Shown here: positions 1 to 10,338 of the stretch, piece after piece | How positions within the stretch are numbered: the first letter of the stretch is position 1 | How the letters are laid out: every line of letters begins with the position of its first letter | Source: Globisporangium splendens | Lineage: Eukaryota > Oomycota > Peronosporomycetes > Pythiales > Pythiaceae | NCBI GenBank assembly: GCA_006386115.1 | Contig: VFIW01000068.1 | Location: forward strand, 124,001-188,000 | Direction: 5' to 3' | Length of the DNA: 64,000 nt | The notes under the pieces: model-generated | Told to the model about the DNA's origin: nothing | The model's database searches: none | What the model saw: the letters and a program-made list of their open reading frames with translations, nothing else | Translations under genes and position numbers: made by a program

Positions 1-2
1 TA

Positions 3-104
3 GGAAACATGATTCGCGCGGGGGATTTGCTGGCGTACAACACGATGGCGGAGATGTACACGAAGGAGTACGGTCTCTTGGAGCTGCCAAAGGACCCGTT
101 TTAA
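3..104 (+). CDS. 3' end of an unidentified protein-coding gene
   Basis: An open frame enters from the left edge and ends at TAA 102-104. Its last residues include the stretch IRAGDLLAYNTMAEMYTKEY and it finishes LPKDPF. The reading frame is clean and the codon use resembles the neighbouring genes, so it is probably the last exon of a real gene. Too little is present to name a family. The short space to the oppositely oriented TGS1 gene suggests a tail-to-tail arrangement. A chance open frame at the window edge cannot be excluded. Confidence 0.45.
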   Translation, partial: GNMIRAGDLLAYNTMAEMYTKEYGLLELPKDPF

Positions 105-265
105 ATGACATGCACGTATAAGTACACAGCAAAGAGGCCATCATCATGAGGGCACAATTGGTATTTAGATCACGCACAAATAAGACGCTTGTATGTAAAA
201 AAAAGAAAAAGAAGAAGCGGATGGTTAATTCTGTTTTTCTCTATGTTAAAAGTACGAGTGCATGC

Positions 266-1927
266 TCACGGCGTGTTAGCTAACTCTCCATGGTCGCTTT
301 CAGCTTTGTCTTCTGCTGGAGTCAAAGCCGACGCCGCGTCCATCATATCTGCTGCATCTGCACTCGATGCGCACGCATTCTCTGTTTGAACAACCGCATC
401 ATTCACCTCAGATGCTTCCACAGAGTCATCTGTGCCAGGCTTCGCTTTTGGTGGTGGTGCTTTACGTGCTTTTGCCTTGGACGGCCGCGCCAAGGTCCCG
501 TAGTACGCGGTCACGACCTTCAATTGCTTGTTCAAATACATCTTTTCGCATTCCACAAGCTCGTCTGGCGCGAGCGCTTCAAGCTCATGGTCCGGCGTGG
601 CCTTCGGTAAGTAGTACGCAATGTTCGGGGTCACTTGGCGTGCTTTCGCGAACAGCTCGACTCCCGAGACACCCTTTACGAGCATCTCGTCCAACCGGAA
701 ATGGTCGCGACTGTAGTGCAGTCCACCCCACGGAGGCGACAGAAACACGACGTCGGCCTTGACGGTTGGCAGGATCTCGAGCGAGTTCCCGACGATCCAC
801 TCGATTTTGTGCGCGACGCCGTAGATCGCCGCGTTGTGCTTGGCCATGCGGATCTTGTCCGGGTCAATGTCGATCGCGATGACGTGCTTGCACACCATGG
901 CCAGTTGGATCACGTTGCCGCCGCACCCAGCGAACGGGTCGACCACGATGTCGCACTGCAAGCGCCGCGCAATGTGCTCCGCGATCGCTTGCGGCGTCAC
1001 CGAGTACCAGCTCTCGTGGTCCAGGAGAATGCCGTCATCGTATCGGTAGAACAGATGCTTGCGCTGCTTCCAGAACTTGAAAATCGGACTGGACTCTATG
1101 CGAATGAGCATATACACAAAAAAATAAAACTCGCCCATGGACAAATGGCCTCCAAACACCAATCAGCTTGCATACCTGGAGGGATTTCCTGGTAAACGAT
1201 TCCAGCGGACGAAGTCTCGGTATCTTCATCATCCTGCTGCTCAATAGGTCCATTATCAGCATCTTCTGGTACTTCAACCTCCACTGTCTCCACGACACGC
1301 TCGGCTACTTCTCCGTCGGAGTCGTACTTGACGTGCACTTTTTCCAATTGTTTCGGTCCCTCCTCTTTCTCCCTCTGCGCCAGCGGTGGCTGCGAATCTT
1401 GTTCCTTCAATGCGTGGAACCTTCGCAACTCGTCGTCCATCCTCTCTCGTCTGCGCTTCCGCGATGCAGTCGCACGTTGTTTTTTGGAGTCGCCGAAGCT
1501 CAGCGGCAGACTACCCGCGAGTCCCACGGCCGTCATCTCCTCCAACAATTGGGATTGCGCTGCGTGAAAGAGACTCTCTTGCGGGTCCTCAGGCTCATCG
1601 CCAGCATTCACTACCGCAGGATAGTGCGAGTCTGTAGCGTCGCCACTTCCAGCCTCTGCGTAGCTCACAGACGCAAGCTCGCCGTCTTCATATGGCGTTT
1701 GTTGTGGCGGATGGTCCACTCGACGGCGCTTCTTCGCATGCTTGGACTTCTTTCCGTTGGACTAGAGCATACAAGCCACCACAGTAAGCATAAGGCGACA
1801 ACACATACAAACAGAAGCGCCCATGCACAGCAGGTCGGCGGCTATATACATGCGCACACTGTATACGTACGTTGTCCGGTAGGGTCTCGCCATTGCGACT
1901 CAGGAGCCGCACAACGGATTCCACCAT
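266..1927 (-). CDS. TGS1: Trimethylguanosine synthase (cap hypermethylase), 3 exons
   Basis: The enzyme converts the m7G cap of snRNAs and snoRNAs to 2,2,7-trimethylguanosine using S-adenosylmethionine. I read three exons, 1927-1871, 1761-1176 and 1095-266, joined in frame to about 490 residues. Introns start GTACGT and GTATGC and end CTAG and ATAG. The N-terminal half is charged and disordered with a KKRRR nuclear-type signal. The C-terminal half is the methyltransferase: the family entry motif FKFWKQRKHLFYRYDDG, the SAM-binding DPFAGCGGN, an acidic AIDIDPDK after the second strand, and the catalytic SPPWGG. The start at 1927 gives the short first exon MVESVVRLLSRNGETLPDN. An ORF-only reading from 1719 would lose this exon. 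Identification is firm; the exact first exon is less so. Confidence 0.9.
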
Positions 1928-2292
1928 GCTGGAATGTCGGCTTTGTGAATGGGTCAAAAACAAAACCTCTAAAATGACATTTTTGAGCAATCTTGGACAG
2001 ACAGCTATGCATTAGTCCAATGTATGCGAATACAGAGAAGGACTCTTAGTCTCCCACCAAACTAACCTTCGGAGGAAGTAACAGTAAATATGCAAATATA
2101 GAGGTTTGCACTCCAATCTTTTGAGCAGAATCCCGAGTTGAAGTTTTCCCTAGGAGGAAATCACGCCCATGGCGCGAACGACTCGCAGCGCTCTGCGCCG
2201 CGCTTCTTGCTGCCGCCAGCACGCCCAGTGTGCGTGAGGCTATCGCTGCGGATGCAGCGGAGGAGGAGTATGATGTCGCTTAGTGGACGATC

Positions 2293-4146
2293 GTGTCAAC
2301 GCACCCAGCTGCCGTCGAGGAGGATGCGACGCAACCGAGGAATGGACACAACGACGCTTTTGAAGCAGCAAGTCAATCAGTGTGTGCGCTAGACATGCTG
2401 CATTTCCAAGCGCAGTGGAAACTCCCTGCGACGATGGTGCGGAAGCTCCTACGAAGAAGCAGGAGGAAGAACAAGAGCATGCGAGAGATCGTTCTCACAC
2501 CGATTATGGAGCTGGTCGCAGCGCATGTGGATGGCGTCACAGGAGATACTGTGGTTGCAACTTCGAGATTGCCGAAGCGACCGCTTACTGATCCGATAGT
2601 TGATGATGGCACAATGAATGCGCTCTATTACCTAGAGCTGGCCGGTATCGGCCCTGACGAAGACCATGAACAGGAGCTAAAGTGCGAATTTGACCCGGAG
2701 TTCTGCTCCCCGAAGATTGTCGGCATCCGATTGCCCGACTCCCTCACGGACAACCAATCACTAGAGCAGAACCACGCGATTTTGCTGGAGTTTGCGCACC
2801 CGACGAATCGACCGAATGTGGCAACGAAACGCGATATCGATCGATACATTCTCTTCACTGAATACGTTGGAGACGTAATGGTTGGACACTGGATCGCCGA
2901 TGGACAAGTGTTGGAGATCCAGGTTCTGGAGATCGATACTGACAAGGCGAAGTCTTTAAAGGATCTTACGCAGGGCTACTGCAGACTGCGTTGCGCGTAC
3001 CAGATAAAGATGAAGCTGAGTTTGAAGAGGAAGACACGACGATTGGAGGCAGTGTTGAGGCAACTACAATGGTTGACGACGCTCGTTTTCGAATCGAGCC
3101 TCCCGGACTGTATTACGTGCGACTGTCATCCTGAAGCGCTTCATGACGTCGGAGTGGCTCATTTCTATGGCTCCCTCGAGTATCCTGAAACCTGCAATAG
3201 TTCATCCAGTCAGCTACTCCCTGTAAAGCAAGATTTGGTTCTTGCGCAAGAAGAACTAGAAAAGGCGCTCACCGGTGGCTCGTGGGACGCAGGGAAATAT
3301 CTGGCGATCATCTCGACAATGTTTACGGACGATGAAAAAAGCACAAGCGGAGGTTTAGCAAACCTCGCTATTGGCTTGTATCACTTAGCTGCTGCGGCAG
3401 GAAGAAAAGACGCATACGCGATTCTAGCCCGCCGATACGCTGCTGGCGATGGAGTTTCAAGGGCATTGGACATCAGCGTGTACCACTACCATCATGCTGC
3501 TGCTGATGCGTCGGTGGCGTATCACGAGCGTGGAAAACAGCCGCTTCATGAGATGAATCGTCTGTACGATGGCTTGAAGGAGGATTTGACGAAAGGACAG
3601 CTCGGCGACGACGATGAACTAACCCAATTCCAGAAGCTAAGAGCAGAGCAAGGCGACGTGAATGCAATGGCTGAGATGGGCGATTTGTGCTATTGGGGGG
3701 CACGCGGTGTAGCCATTCGGTGGTACAGCCGAGCGAGTGCTGAAGGTGTCGCCGATGGAGCCTACAATGTCGGCCACATGTACGAGTATGGAATTGGAGT
3801 CCCAGTCAATCTGGAGAGGGCGGAGCGTTATTATCGGTGCGTATTGGTCCTGGCATCTGGGTCCATGGAGGCGTCTGTCGTTGTACGTACCGCTCTGATG
3901 CGCCTGAGAATCCGAAAGTGGTTGCTCCAGACCCCTTTCGCAGGACTTGCATCTCGTGGTGGAGTGGCATCACAACTTCCCGTGACAACACATTTTGAAA
4001 ACTCCAGTCTTCAGTTTTCAGAGCTCGATGGTTTTATCGACTTGGGGAAAATATGGACAGGATGGAGTCGTATCCCGATATTCACTGTCGGAGCGACAAT
4101 TGTCGTCGCTGCGGTTGGATTCATGTACATGCGTAGAAGCGACTGA
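2293..4146 (+). CDS. SEL1-repeat protein (SEL1L/Hrd3-like), N-terminus apparently damaged
   Basis: The frame gives 617 residues. The C-terminal half has SEL1-type helical repeats (AAAAGRKDAYAILARRYAAGDG, GDVNAMAEMGDLCYWGARG, GVADGAYNVGHMYEYGIGV) and a final membrane segment with a short basic tail MRRSD. That order suits SEL1L/Hrd3, the ER membrane scaffold of the ERAD ubiquitin ligase. A central region around FAHPTNRPNVATKRDIDRYI looks like a beta-domain and is not typical of SEL1L. Oddities: a signal-peptide-like stretch (LAALCAALLAAAS) lies upstream in the same frame (2170-2280), but it has no ATG and is cut off by TAG at 2281. One SEL1 repeat also looks short after CYWGARG. The gene may be a decayed paralogue, or an intron or sequence error may hide the true start. 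It ends 24 bases from the end of WDR24. Confidence 0.6.
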   Translation: MSTHPAAVEEDATQPRNGHNDAFEAASQSVCALDMLHFQAQWKLPATMVRKLLRRSRRKNKSMREIVLTPIMELVAAHVDGVTGDTVVATSRLPKRPLTDPIVDDGTMNALYYLELAGIGPDEDHEQELKCEFDPEFCSPKIVGIRLPDSLTDNQSLEQNHAILLEFAHPTNRPNVATKRDIDRYILFTEYVGDVMVGHWIADGQVLEIQVLEIDTDKAKSLKDLTQGYCRLRCAYQIKMKLSLKRKTRRLEAVLRQLQWLTTLVFESSLPDCITCDCHPEALHDVGVAHFYGSLEYPETCNSSSSQLLPVKQDLVLAQEELEKALTGGSWDAGKYLAIISTMFTDDEKSTSGGLANLAIGLYHLAAAAGRKDAYAILARRYAAGDGVSRALDISVYHYHHAAADASVAYHERGKQPLHEMNRLYDGLKEDLTKGQLGDDDELTQFQKLRAEQGDVNAMAEMGDLCYWGARGVAIRWYSRASAEGVADGAYNVGHMYEYGIGVPVNLERAERYYRCVLVLASGSMEASVVVRTALMRLRIRKWLLQTPFAGLASRGGVASQLPVTTHFENSSLQFSELDGFIDLGKIWTGWSRIPIFTVGATIVVAAVGFMYMRRSD

Positions 4147-4170
4147 TCTTTTTTGTAAATAGTGTGCTGA

Positions 4171-7100
4171 TCACATTTGCAGTTCGTTTTTGCTCTGCAT
4201 ATACTCGCTCGGATCCATCGGCATGACAAGGTTGAGTGAGCAGTGGTGCGAGCAACCGGTCGGACAGACATGTTCCTGCGCAAACCATTCGGCCAAATGC
4301 TCCAGGTGACCGCCGTGGGAACATACGGGGCACCACACGTACAGGCCGCGCACCGGCAGTTGACTGTTCATTTTGTTTTCCATGGTCAAGAAAATATTCA
4401 TTAGTATCGTATCAACTCATCATGTAAAAGCTCACAAAAACCAAATCAGCACACATAGACGCACCAGATAGAGCAGCGGGTGGCGCGATTGCTGCAGTGC
4501 GAGCACAGTGCCGACGGAGCACCCTCGCTGTTCGGATTGTTCGGCGCGTACGACTCGAACGGTTTGGAGCAACTTGCGCAGTTGAAGTACACACTCGTGG
4601 ATTTCTACAGCAATTGGTGGGAGGGCAAATCATAAAAAAAAAGGTCGTTAGCATAATGGTGCTCAGATCCAGGCCATCATAAATACACATGCCATATTCA
4701 TTTGTCGAATCGATTGATCCGAGCAGTTGGAGATCAGTTCGTTCGCCGCCGAGTAGATGCGCAATTGGTGGAGAAGATCGATGTAGTGCATGTAGATCTG
4801 CTGCAACCAGGACTTGCCCATCACTTTCTCCACACTCGTCACCTTGCTCACGACCACAGCGATCGCAACGCAGGTCTGTAAATCGCCAATGTCCGCATAG
4901 TACTCGAGGAGCTCCTTCAGCACGTCATCATGGAGGTGACTGAGCTCTCCGTGCACCGCGTTCCCATGCACAATCATCGAAGATGACGACGAATCGTTCT
5001 TGCGAGACGCATTGCCGCCTCCAGCTCCCGCATTGCGGTCGGTACCGTCACGCGCATTTCCCAAGCGGCCATTCACATCGTACGGGTACGGGTCGAAACC
5101 CTGCATCGCTTGCGGGTTCACGTGATCCAATTGCTCGAGAAGCATCATCGTCTGGTTTGGATTGCTCCTGTCTGGCGGATACTCGTCCAGTAGTTTCGCG
5201 TCTTTGCGGCCACCCAAGCCTCCATCGTTGTGGTGACTATGGTCGTCCGTATCCATGGACAAAACAGACGTCGAGTCGTCACTTCGAGTCTCGACCATGT
5301 ACTGGTGGTGCTGATGCTGCATGTGGTCTGGATGGTTGTACTCTTTGTTCAGTTCTTCATCGTCCACCACGCGTGGTTCGGCTTCCATTTCGTTCTCGAA
5401 CAAAACCTCCAGGATTCGCCACATTTGGCACAAGTGCGAGTTGCCTGTGACGAAGGCAGCGAGCGCGTTGTGAGCGCACATTTGCGCAAACGTCACTTCT
5501 TCGTCTTCTTCGCTTCCGTCCTTTGAATCGCTGAACAAAAGGTAATGCTTGGCTAGAAATCGAAAGGTGTCTTCGTCAAAACCGAAAGATTCTTTCAGCT
5601 GCAGACCGTGCTCAAACTGGGCACGCATGGTCTCGACCTGCTCCTGCGCACGCAAGTACTCCTCTTCATCGCCTTTGAAGATACTTTCCAGTTGACTCGC
5701 TTTCGTCACACTCTGCATCGACACGAGCGAGACAAGTGCACGTGGTGCTGTGGAGACGGAGAAAAACGTCAGTGCTGGTGACGAGGTAGCTGACAAACTG
5801 CCCGACGAGTGCTGATTCGCGTAGTGAAGAGAGGAGGCGCGTCGGGTTTCGTACATTCCATCGCCACCGGCGTTCAGCAAGTTGTTTCCGCTGTTGCCAT
5901 GCAGGTTTTGCAGGTTCTGGTGCGACGTGTTTCGTGTGGCGATCCTTCCGCCTGTACCAGTTGCAGCATTCAGACTTCCCAGCGACTTGAAATTCGATGC
6001 TGCAGACAGATTCCCACCACTTGCCATGGACGTGAGATTTCCGCTGCTGCTGCTGCTCATACGACTGCCTGCCTTTGGTGGCAACGGTGGAGCTTGGACG
6101 CCGCTTGCAAATGCTCGGGAGGACCTCGCGCTCTGCATCTGAGGAATTTCTTGAGCTCCTTCGTCAATCTTGTCAGAGCCATGTGAGCCAAAGGGAGATA
6201 GCGTTCCTTTCCGGTCACCCTGCGAGCCAACTTGCTGCCCACCATTTCCAGGTCCAACGTCCGTGACAGTGAAAAGAGAACTCGAGATGTTGAAATGGCG
6301 ATGAATTTTCAGTGAAGCGCACGAGCGATCTGTGAATGCAGAGATGAAAAGAACGTTAGATCACACAACTGTTGAAGCCATTTCAAACTCAAAAGAGCTG
6401 CACGCACCAACAAAGTCATGCGAGAAAGCCATTTGACCTTTCGAGTTCAAGGCCAAAGCCGTTGACGACAGCGACTGATGCGGCTTGAACGAATCCGCCA
6501 GTGAATGCAGCTTCAGCGTGCCGTCCTTGGAGCACGCAAGCATGTGCTGCCAGTAATTATGGCCTCCCCACTCGGAGACAACGTCGGGGTTCCAAAACGC
6601 TGATGACGACGGTGTGTCCATCCACGAGAGTCCAGATGCGGTGTCGGTATGACCTTTCATGGACGCGACTGGGATGAACGGGCGCTGGACATCCCACACG
6701 TGGATGCTGTAGTCCGTGAGCGATGCGCTCGTAGCGATATGATCCGGACAATTCGGTCGCCATGTGATGCGGCCGACGCTCGCGATAGTCTGGATCGTTT
6801 GCTTGGGCTGCTTGAGGTCCTCGAGATCCCAGATCTTGACATACCGATCACGACCTCCTGATGCAAGCAGATTGGCTTTTGTTGGATGCCAATCGAGCGC
6901 CAGCACGAGTCCTTTGTGCGCCGTAAACTTGACCAAAGGCTGCAGGTTCTTCCGGATATCCCATACCTGCACGATGCCATTTTCAAACGCGACGGCAAAC
7001 TTCTGTGAATCGTGGGGACTCATGCGTACGTCACGAACGCTCTCGGACTTTGGCTGATACGTGTTGGCCACTTTGCCGCGTTTGTCCTAGAGACAGGCAC

Positions 7101-7905
7101 ATTCCATGAACACAGCACATTTGCGAGTGGTAATTTTGTAAGGGAAGACATACCCAAATCTTGATGGTGCCATCCTGCGATCCACTGATGAGCACATTCC
7201 ACTCCGAACGATGCCAGCAAATGCGATTCACTGCGCGCCGATGGCCGTTCAAGATGCGCTCTATTCACACGCAAATAACAAGTGACACACGCTGTCAAAA
7301 TGCGCACAATATGTACATGGCATAGAATTGCCTGCAATGACCATACCTTGAACGTGTTTGAAGCCTTCGCGCTCGAGATTCCAGATCACGATCGCGCCAT
7401 TGGTGGCCGCCGTCGCGAGCAACGAATCCGATTCTATCATAAATAACACACAATACAACACATGCAAAATACAGTAAGCCATACGCATAGTGCTCTAAAG
7501 ACAAGAGACAAATTGATGCCATGTACGCGGGTGCCATCGGATATCATTCGTGTTGAAATTGGCGTTCGATTTGCCTGCGCGCAGGTTGCGCTTCTCCGTG
7601 AATCCATGCGTCTCAAGCGCGACGATCTTCAGCACTACACTCGTTATTCACATTCACATATAATTACGCCAATCAGCGGAATCACAACAGTTAGCGTGTG
7701 GCATGGGTAGGATGAGCTCGCAGTTCAAGCGCATGAACTGTGTGCGCATTCACACACAGTTCAGTATAGAGAGAGAAGATAGCACGAGGCACACACCATC
7801 TCTTCCTCCCACAGCGATGAAGCGGTTGTTGGGCGACGTCGAGAGCGCGTTGAGCGGTCCGTTGAAGTCGATCGACGCGCGCACGCCGCGGCCGACGGTG
7901 TCCAT
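4171..7905 (-). CDS. WDR24: WDR24-like GATOR2/SEACAT subunit, 8 exons
   Basis: WDR24 (yeast Sea2) is part of the GATOR2 complex that relieves GATOR1 inhibition of TORC1 at the lysosome or vacuole. Exons read as 7905-7797, 7634-7527, 7433-7347, 7260-7154, 7086-6408, 6329-4687, 4604-4465 and 4363-4171, all in phase, about 1021 residues. The N-terminal third is a WD40 propeller (SLLATAATNGAIVIWNL, NVLISGSQDGTIKIW, NLLASGGRDRYVKIWDL). A long Ser/Gly/Asn-rich and helical middle follows. The C-terminus is the zinc-binding CTR/RING unit with FNCASC, ALCSHC, WCPVCSHGGHLEHLAEWF and CPTGCSHHC, closest to WDR24 rather than WDR59. The exon 6 donor (TGT|GTATTT) is the least certain junction. The 551 bases upstream of the start are shared with the divergent gene at 8457. 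Confidence 0.88.
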
Positions 7906-8456
7906 GCTGGCGGCGTTCACAGGTTCAATTCGCTCGTGTGTTGAAAAAAGAGAGGAGAGACTCTATTAGGGTCTATTAGGGTGGCTGGCACTAAATATAT
8001 GGATTCGAGCCAATGAGAGCTATCATTTTGGCATCACTAGCGCAGGATTGGATGAAATAGATGCTAGTCCTTCTTTCGAGGGTGTCAGTATTTGGTTCGA
8101 GCATCAACATCTGTCTTACGAGGATTTCAAGGTGCGACATGTGAGTGCGGGCTGATAACTTCAAATTACCGAAAGCAGGTGTAAACATGGCATTCTGATT
8201 CAAATAGCGATATGCCAAGATCTCCCCAGTACACCATTAACTTGCAACGCACCTTGTTTTGTGAAAAACGGCCAGTTTCTGTAAAGAAATGGCGATCTTT
8301 TTGCGCTGCCTTTCTTTCGTTTGGATGCAGATCATTGGTGGGGTTGCTGTTGCTGTTGCTCATGGAGAAGAAGGTTCACTTTCCAATTTCTTCTGTGAGA
8401 AGCAGGTCCAGAGTCGGATCAGCACCATTTAACAATACAGACACACACAAGACGCG

Positions 8457-9130
8457 ATGGGGGTGTGCCACAGTTCATGCGGCGGCGCACGCTCCCTCGA
8501 ACTGGAGTACTACAACGAAGCGTGTCGCCACCAGGTGGGTACAGCAACTGGAATGACGAGCGTTGACATTGCAAGTCAGTGTTCTTCGTACATTGAATGG
8601 CGCGCGCTTACAAGTATGGACTTGTGCCATCGTAGATGCGCCACCGTGCACGCGCCAAGTTGGTTGATGAGAGCCTCGTATTCAGTGGAGAAGACACTGC
8701 GACCACGGCTGTCGGGATCGCGAAGAAAATCGAAAAGAAAAGGAAGAGTGTGCGCGGGAAAAAGAAGTTCCCAACCAAGCTCTGGATGTGCGAGCAAGGG
8801 TGCTGCTCCATTCGCTGGAAACTTGACTATGCCGAGTTCCAGTCGTACGTAAATTACGCCCAAGTGTCCCCGTACGTCGTGATTCAGGACAAGACCCAAC
8901 GCTGCGTCTGTGTAATCTGCAAGGGGCTGCCCGACAAGACACTTCAGCAAGCATCTGACTGTTCCCCCAAGGTAGAGAATCCCTTGAAAGCACTGCTTGA
9001 CACCTACGAGTCGCATCACGAACCACGTGTCGATGCATCCGCGTTGCTGCAGCAAGTAACGCTCTCGCCCAGCTCGACAACATCTCCACGTACGTCCGAA
9101 GAATCGACCACAGATGACGGTAGTATTTAA
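8457..9130 (+). CDS. Small unknown protein with possible myristoylation start, 2 exons
   Basis: Exons 8457-8534 and 8636-9130 join in phase 0 (CAG|GTGGGT ... CGTAG|ATG) to about 190 residues. I do not recognise the family. The protein begins MGVCHSSCGG, a glycine at position 2 followed by cysteines, which is the usual layout for N-myristoylation plus palmitoylation. The middle is very basic (AKKIEKKRKSVRGKKK) and is followed by a compact Trp/Cys-containing region (LWMCEQGCCSIRWKLDYAEF; CVCVICKGLP) and an acidic Ser/Thr-rich tail. A membrane-tethered adaptor is possible but is only an inference. If exon 1 is wrong, the protein could start at ATG 8636. Confidence 0.6.
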
Positions 9131-10338
9131 GTAGGTGTAGTTTGGTGTGATCTATATACGTATGTTCTTGAATGCTCTTTGTCGGGTCTTCTGTTGTTCA
9201 AGCACGCAAGTGCAAGTGTACGTATCATGGTGAACAACTTTGCAACCATTGCAGAAACTCAGCACAATGGTCCACCACGCTGGCCACTGTTCTGTCTGAC
9301 CCTCCGTGCCAACGAAATGACACAGTATCGTTCGTGCTGAAAGGCGCATGTCTTCCCCACTGTGGCACTTCATCTTCCGACCAGGCCAAACTGCTCCCAA
9401 GAACAGCAACATGACCGGATCCCCGGCAGTAACGTAGCGCATTGTCAGAAGAATTCGTGCATCGCTTCGCAATTCACTGCCAATATAAGGTGGACGCTGC
9501 AACTGTGTCGACTTGTTCTTCCCACTCATTACGACAGTCTTCGAGCACTCCAGTCTGTGAAAGAGATGTACGAAACGTGCAAGTGCGAGTGGTTAACAAA
9601 TGTGGAGCACAACTGCCAAAGCATGGGAACAAGCTGACGGCTGCGCTTTATGAAGAAATCATACGTTCCACGTGATATTCAACCAGCTGTGATGGCATCG
9701 AGGCTATCCATGGCGAGCCAATTGGAGAATAAGAGAAGGATTGTGCTCATGTGCGCTTGTTTTCACTTGTGTCGGATAATGGCTACACTGGAATGTTCCA
9801 GGAAAGGAACACTTCATGCAGGTGCGCCGTTTTTTTCTTTTTGTATCCACGTGACAAGATCTAAAGATGTGCACATGCTTCTTCTTTCCGTCAACGAAGC
9901 CCAGCTGAGGCAGACAGTTTCCGCCACTTTTTCCACAAAGAAAAGAGAAAATGACGAGAGAAATCCTGCGCCAGAGTCGGAGCAGCGACCTCAAATCCTT
10001 CTTGATGGGCAGTCCCTCCATTCAAAGGATATGCGCAAGACGCAATGGCGGACGAATGGATGGATATGGGTCGTGGAATGATACTAATAAATAATTAATA
10101 CTGGCAAAGTGCATGCGAGAATGGGACCGCCATATTCGCGCCGTACAGCGTCCTCATCTCGTCTCCTATTGCCACTAGCTGCTTCTCTCGCGCATGTCGA
10201 TCCTCCATCTTCGTCTCCTTCTTTCTCCATACATTTCGTCTCCACCAAAGAAAACACACACACACACAAAACGCAAATCCACACATGCCCCACACACAAG
10301 TGCTCGCCCGTGTTGCATATGACACCACGGGAAGGCGC
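9131..10338. other. Gene-poor stretch, no supported gene
   Basis: Only short open frames occur on either strand. Some plus-strand stretches read like worn coding sequence (for example RNVQVRVVNKCGAQLPKHGN near 9580-9625), but no frame continues and no domain is recognisable. A short CA run lies at 10256-10269. This is probably 3' flanking DNA plus decayed sequence between two real genes. Confidence 0.4.
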
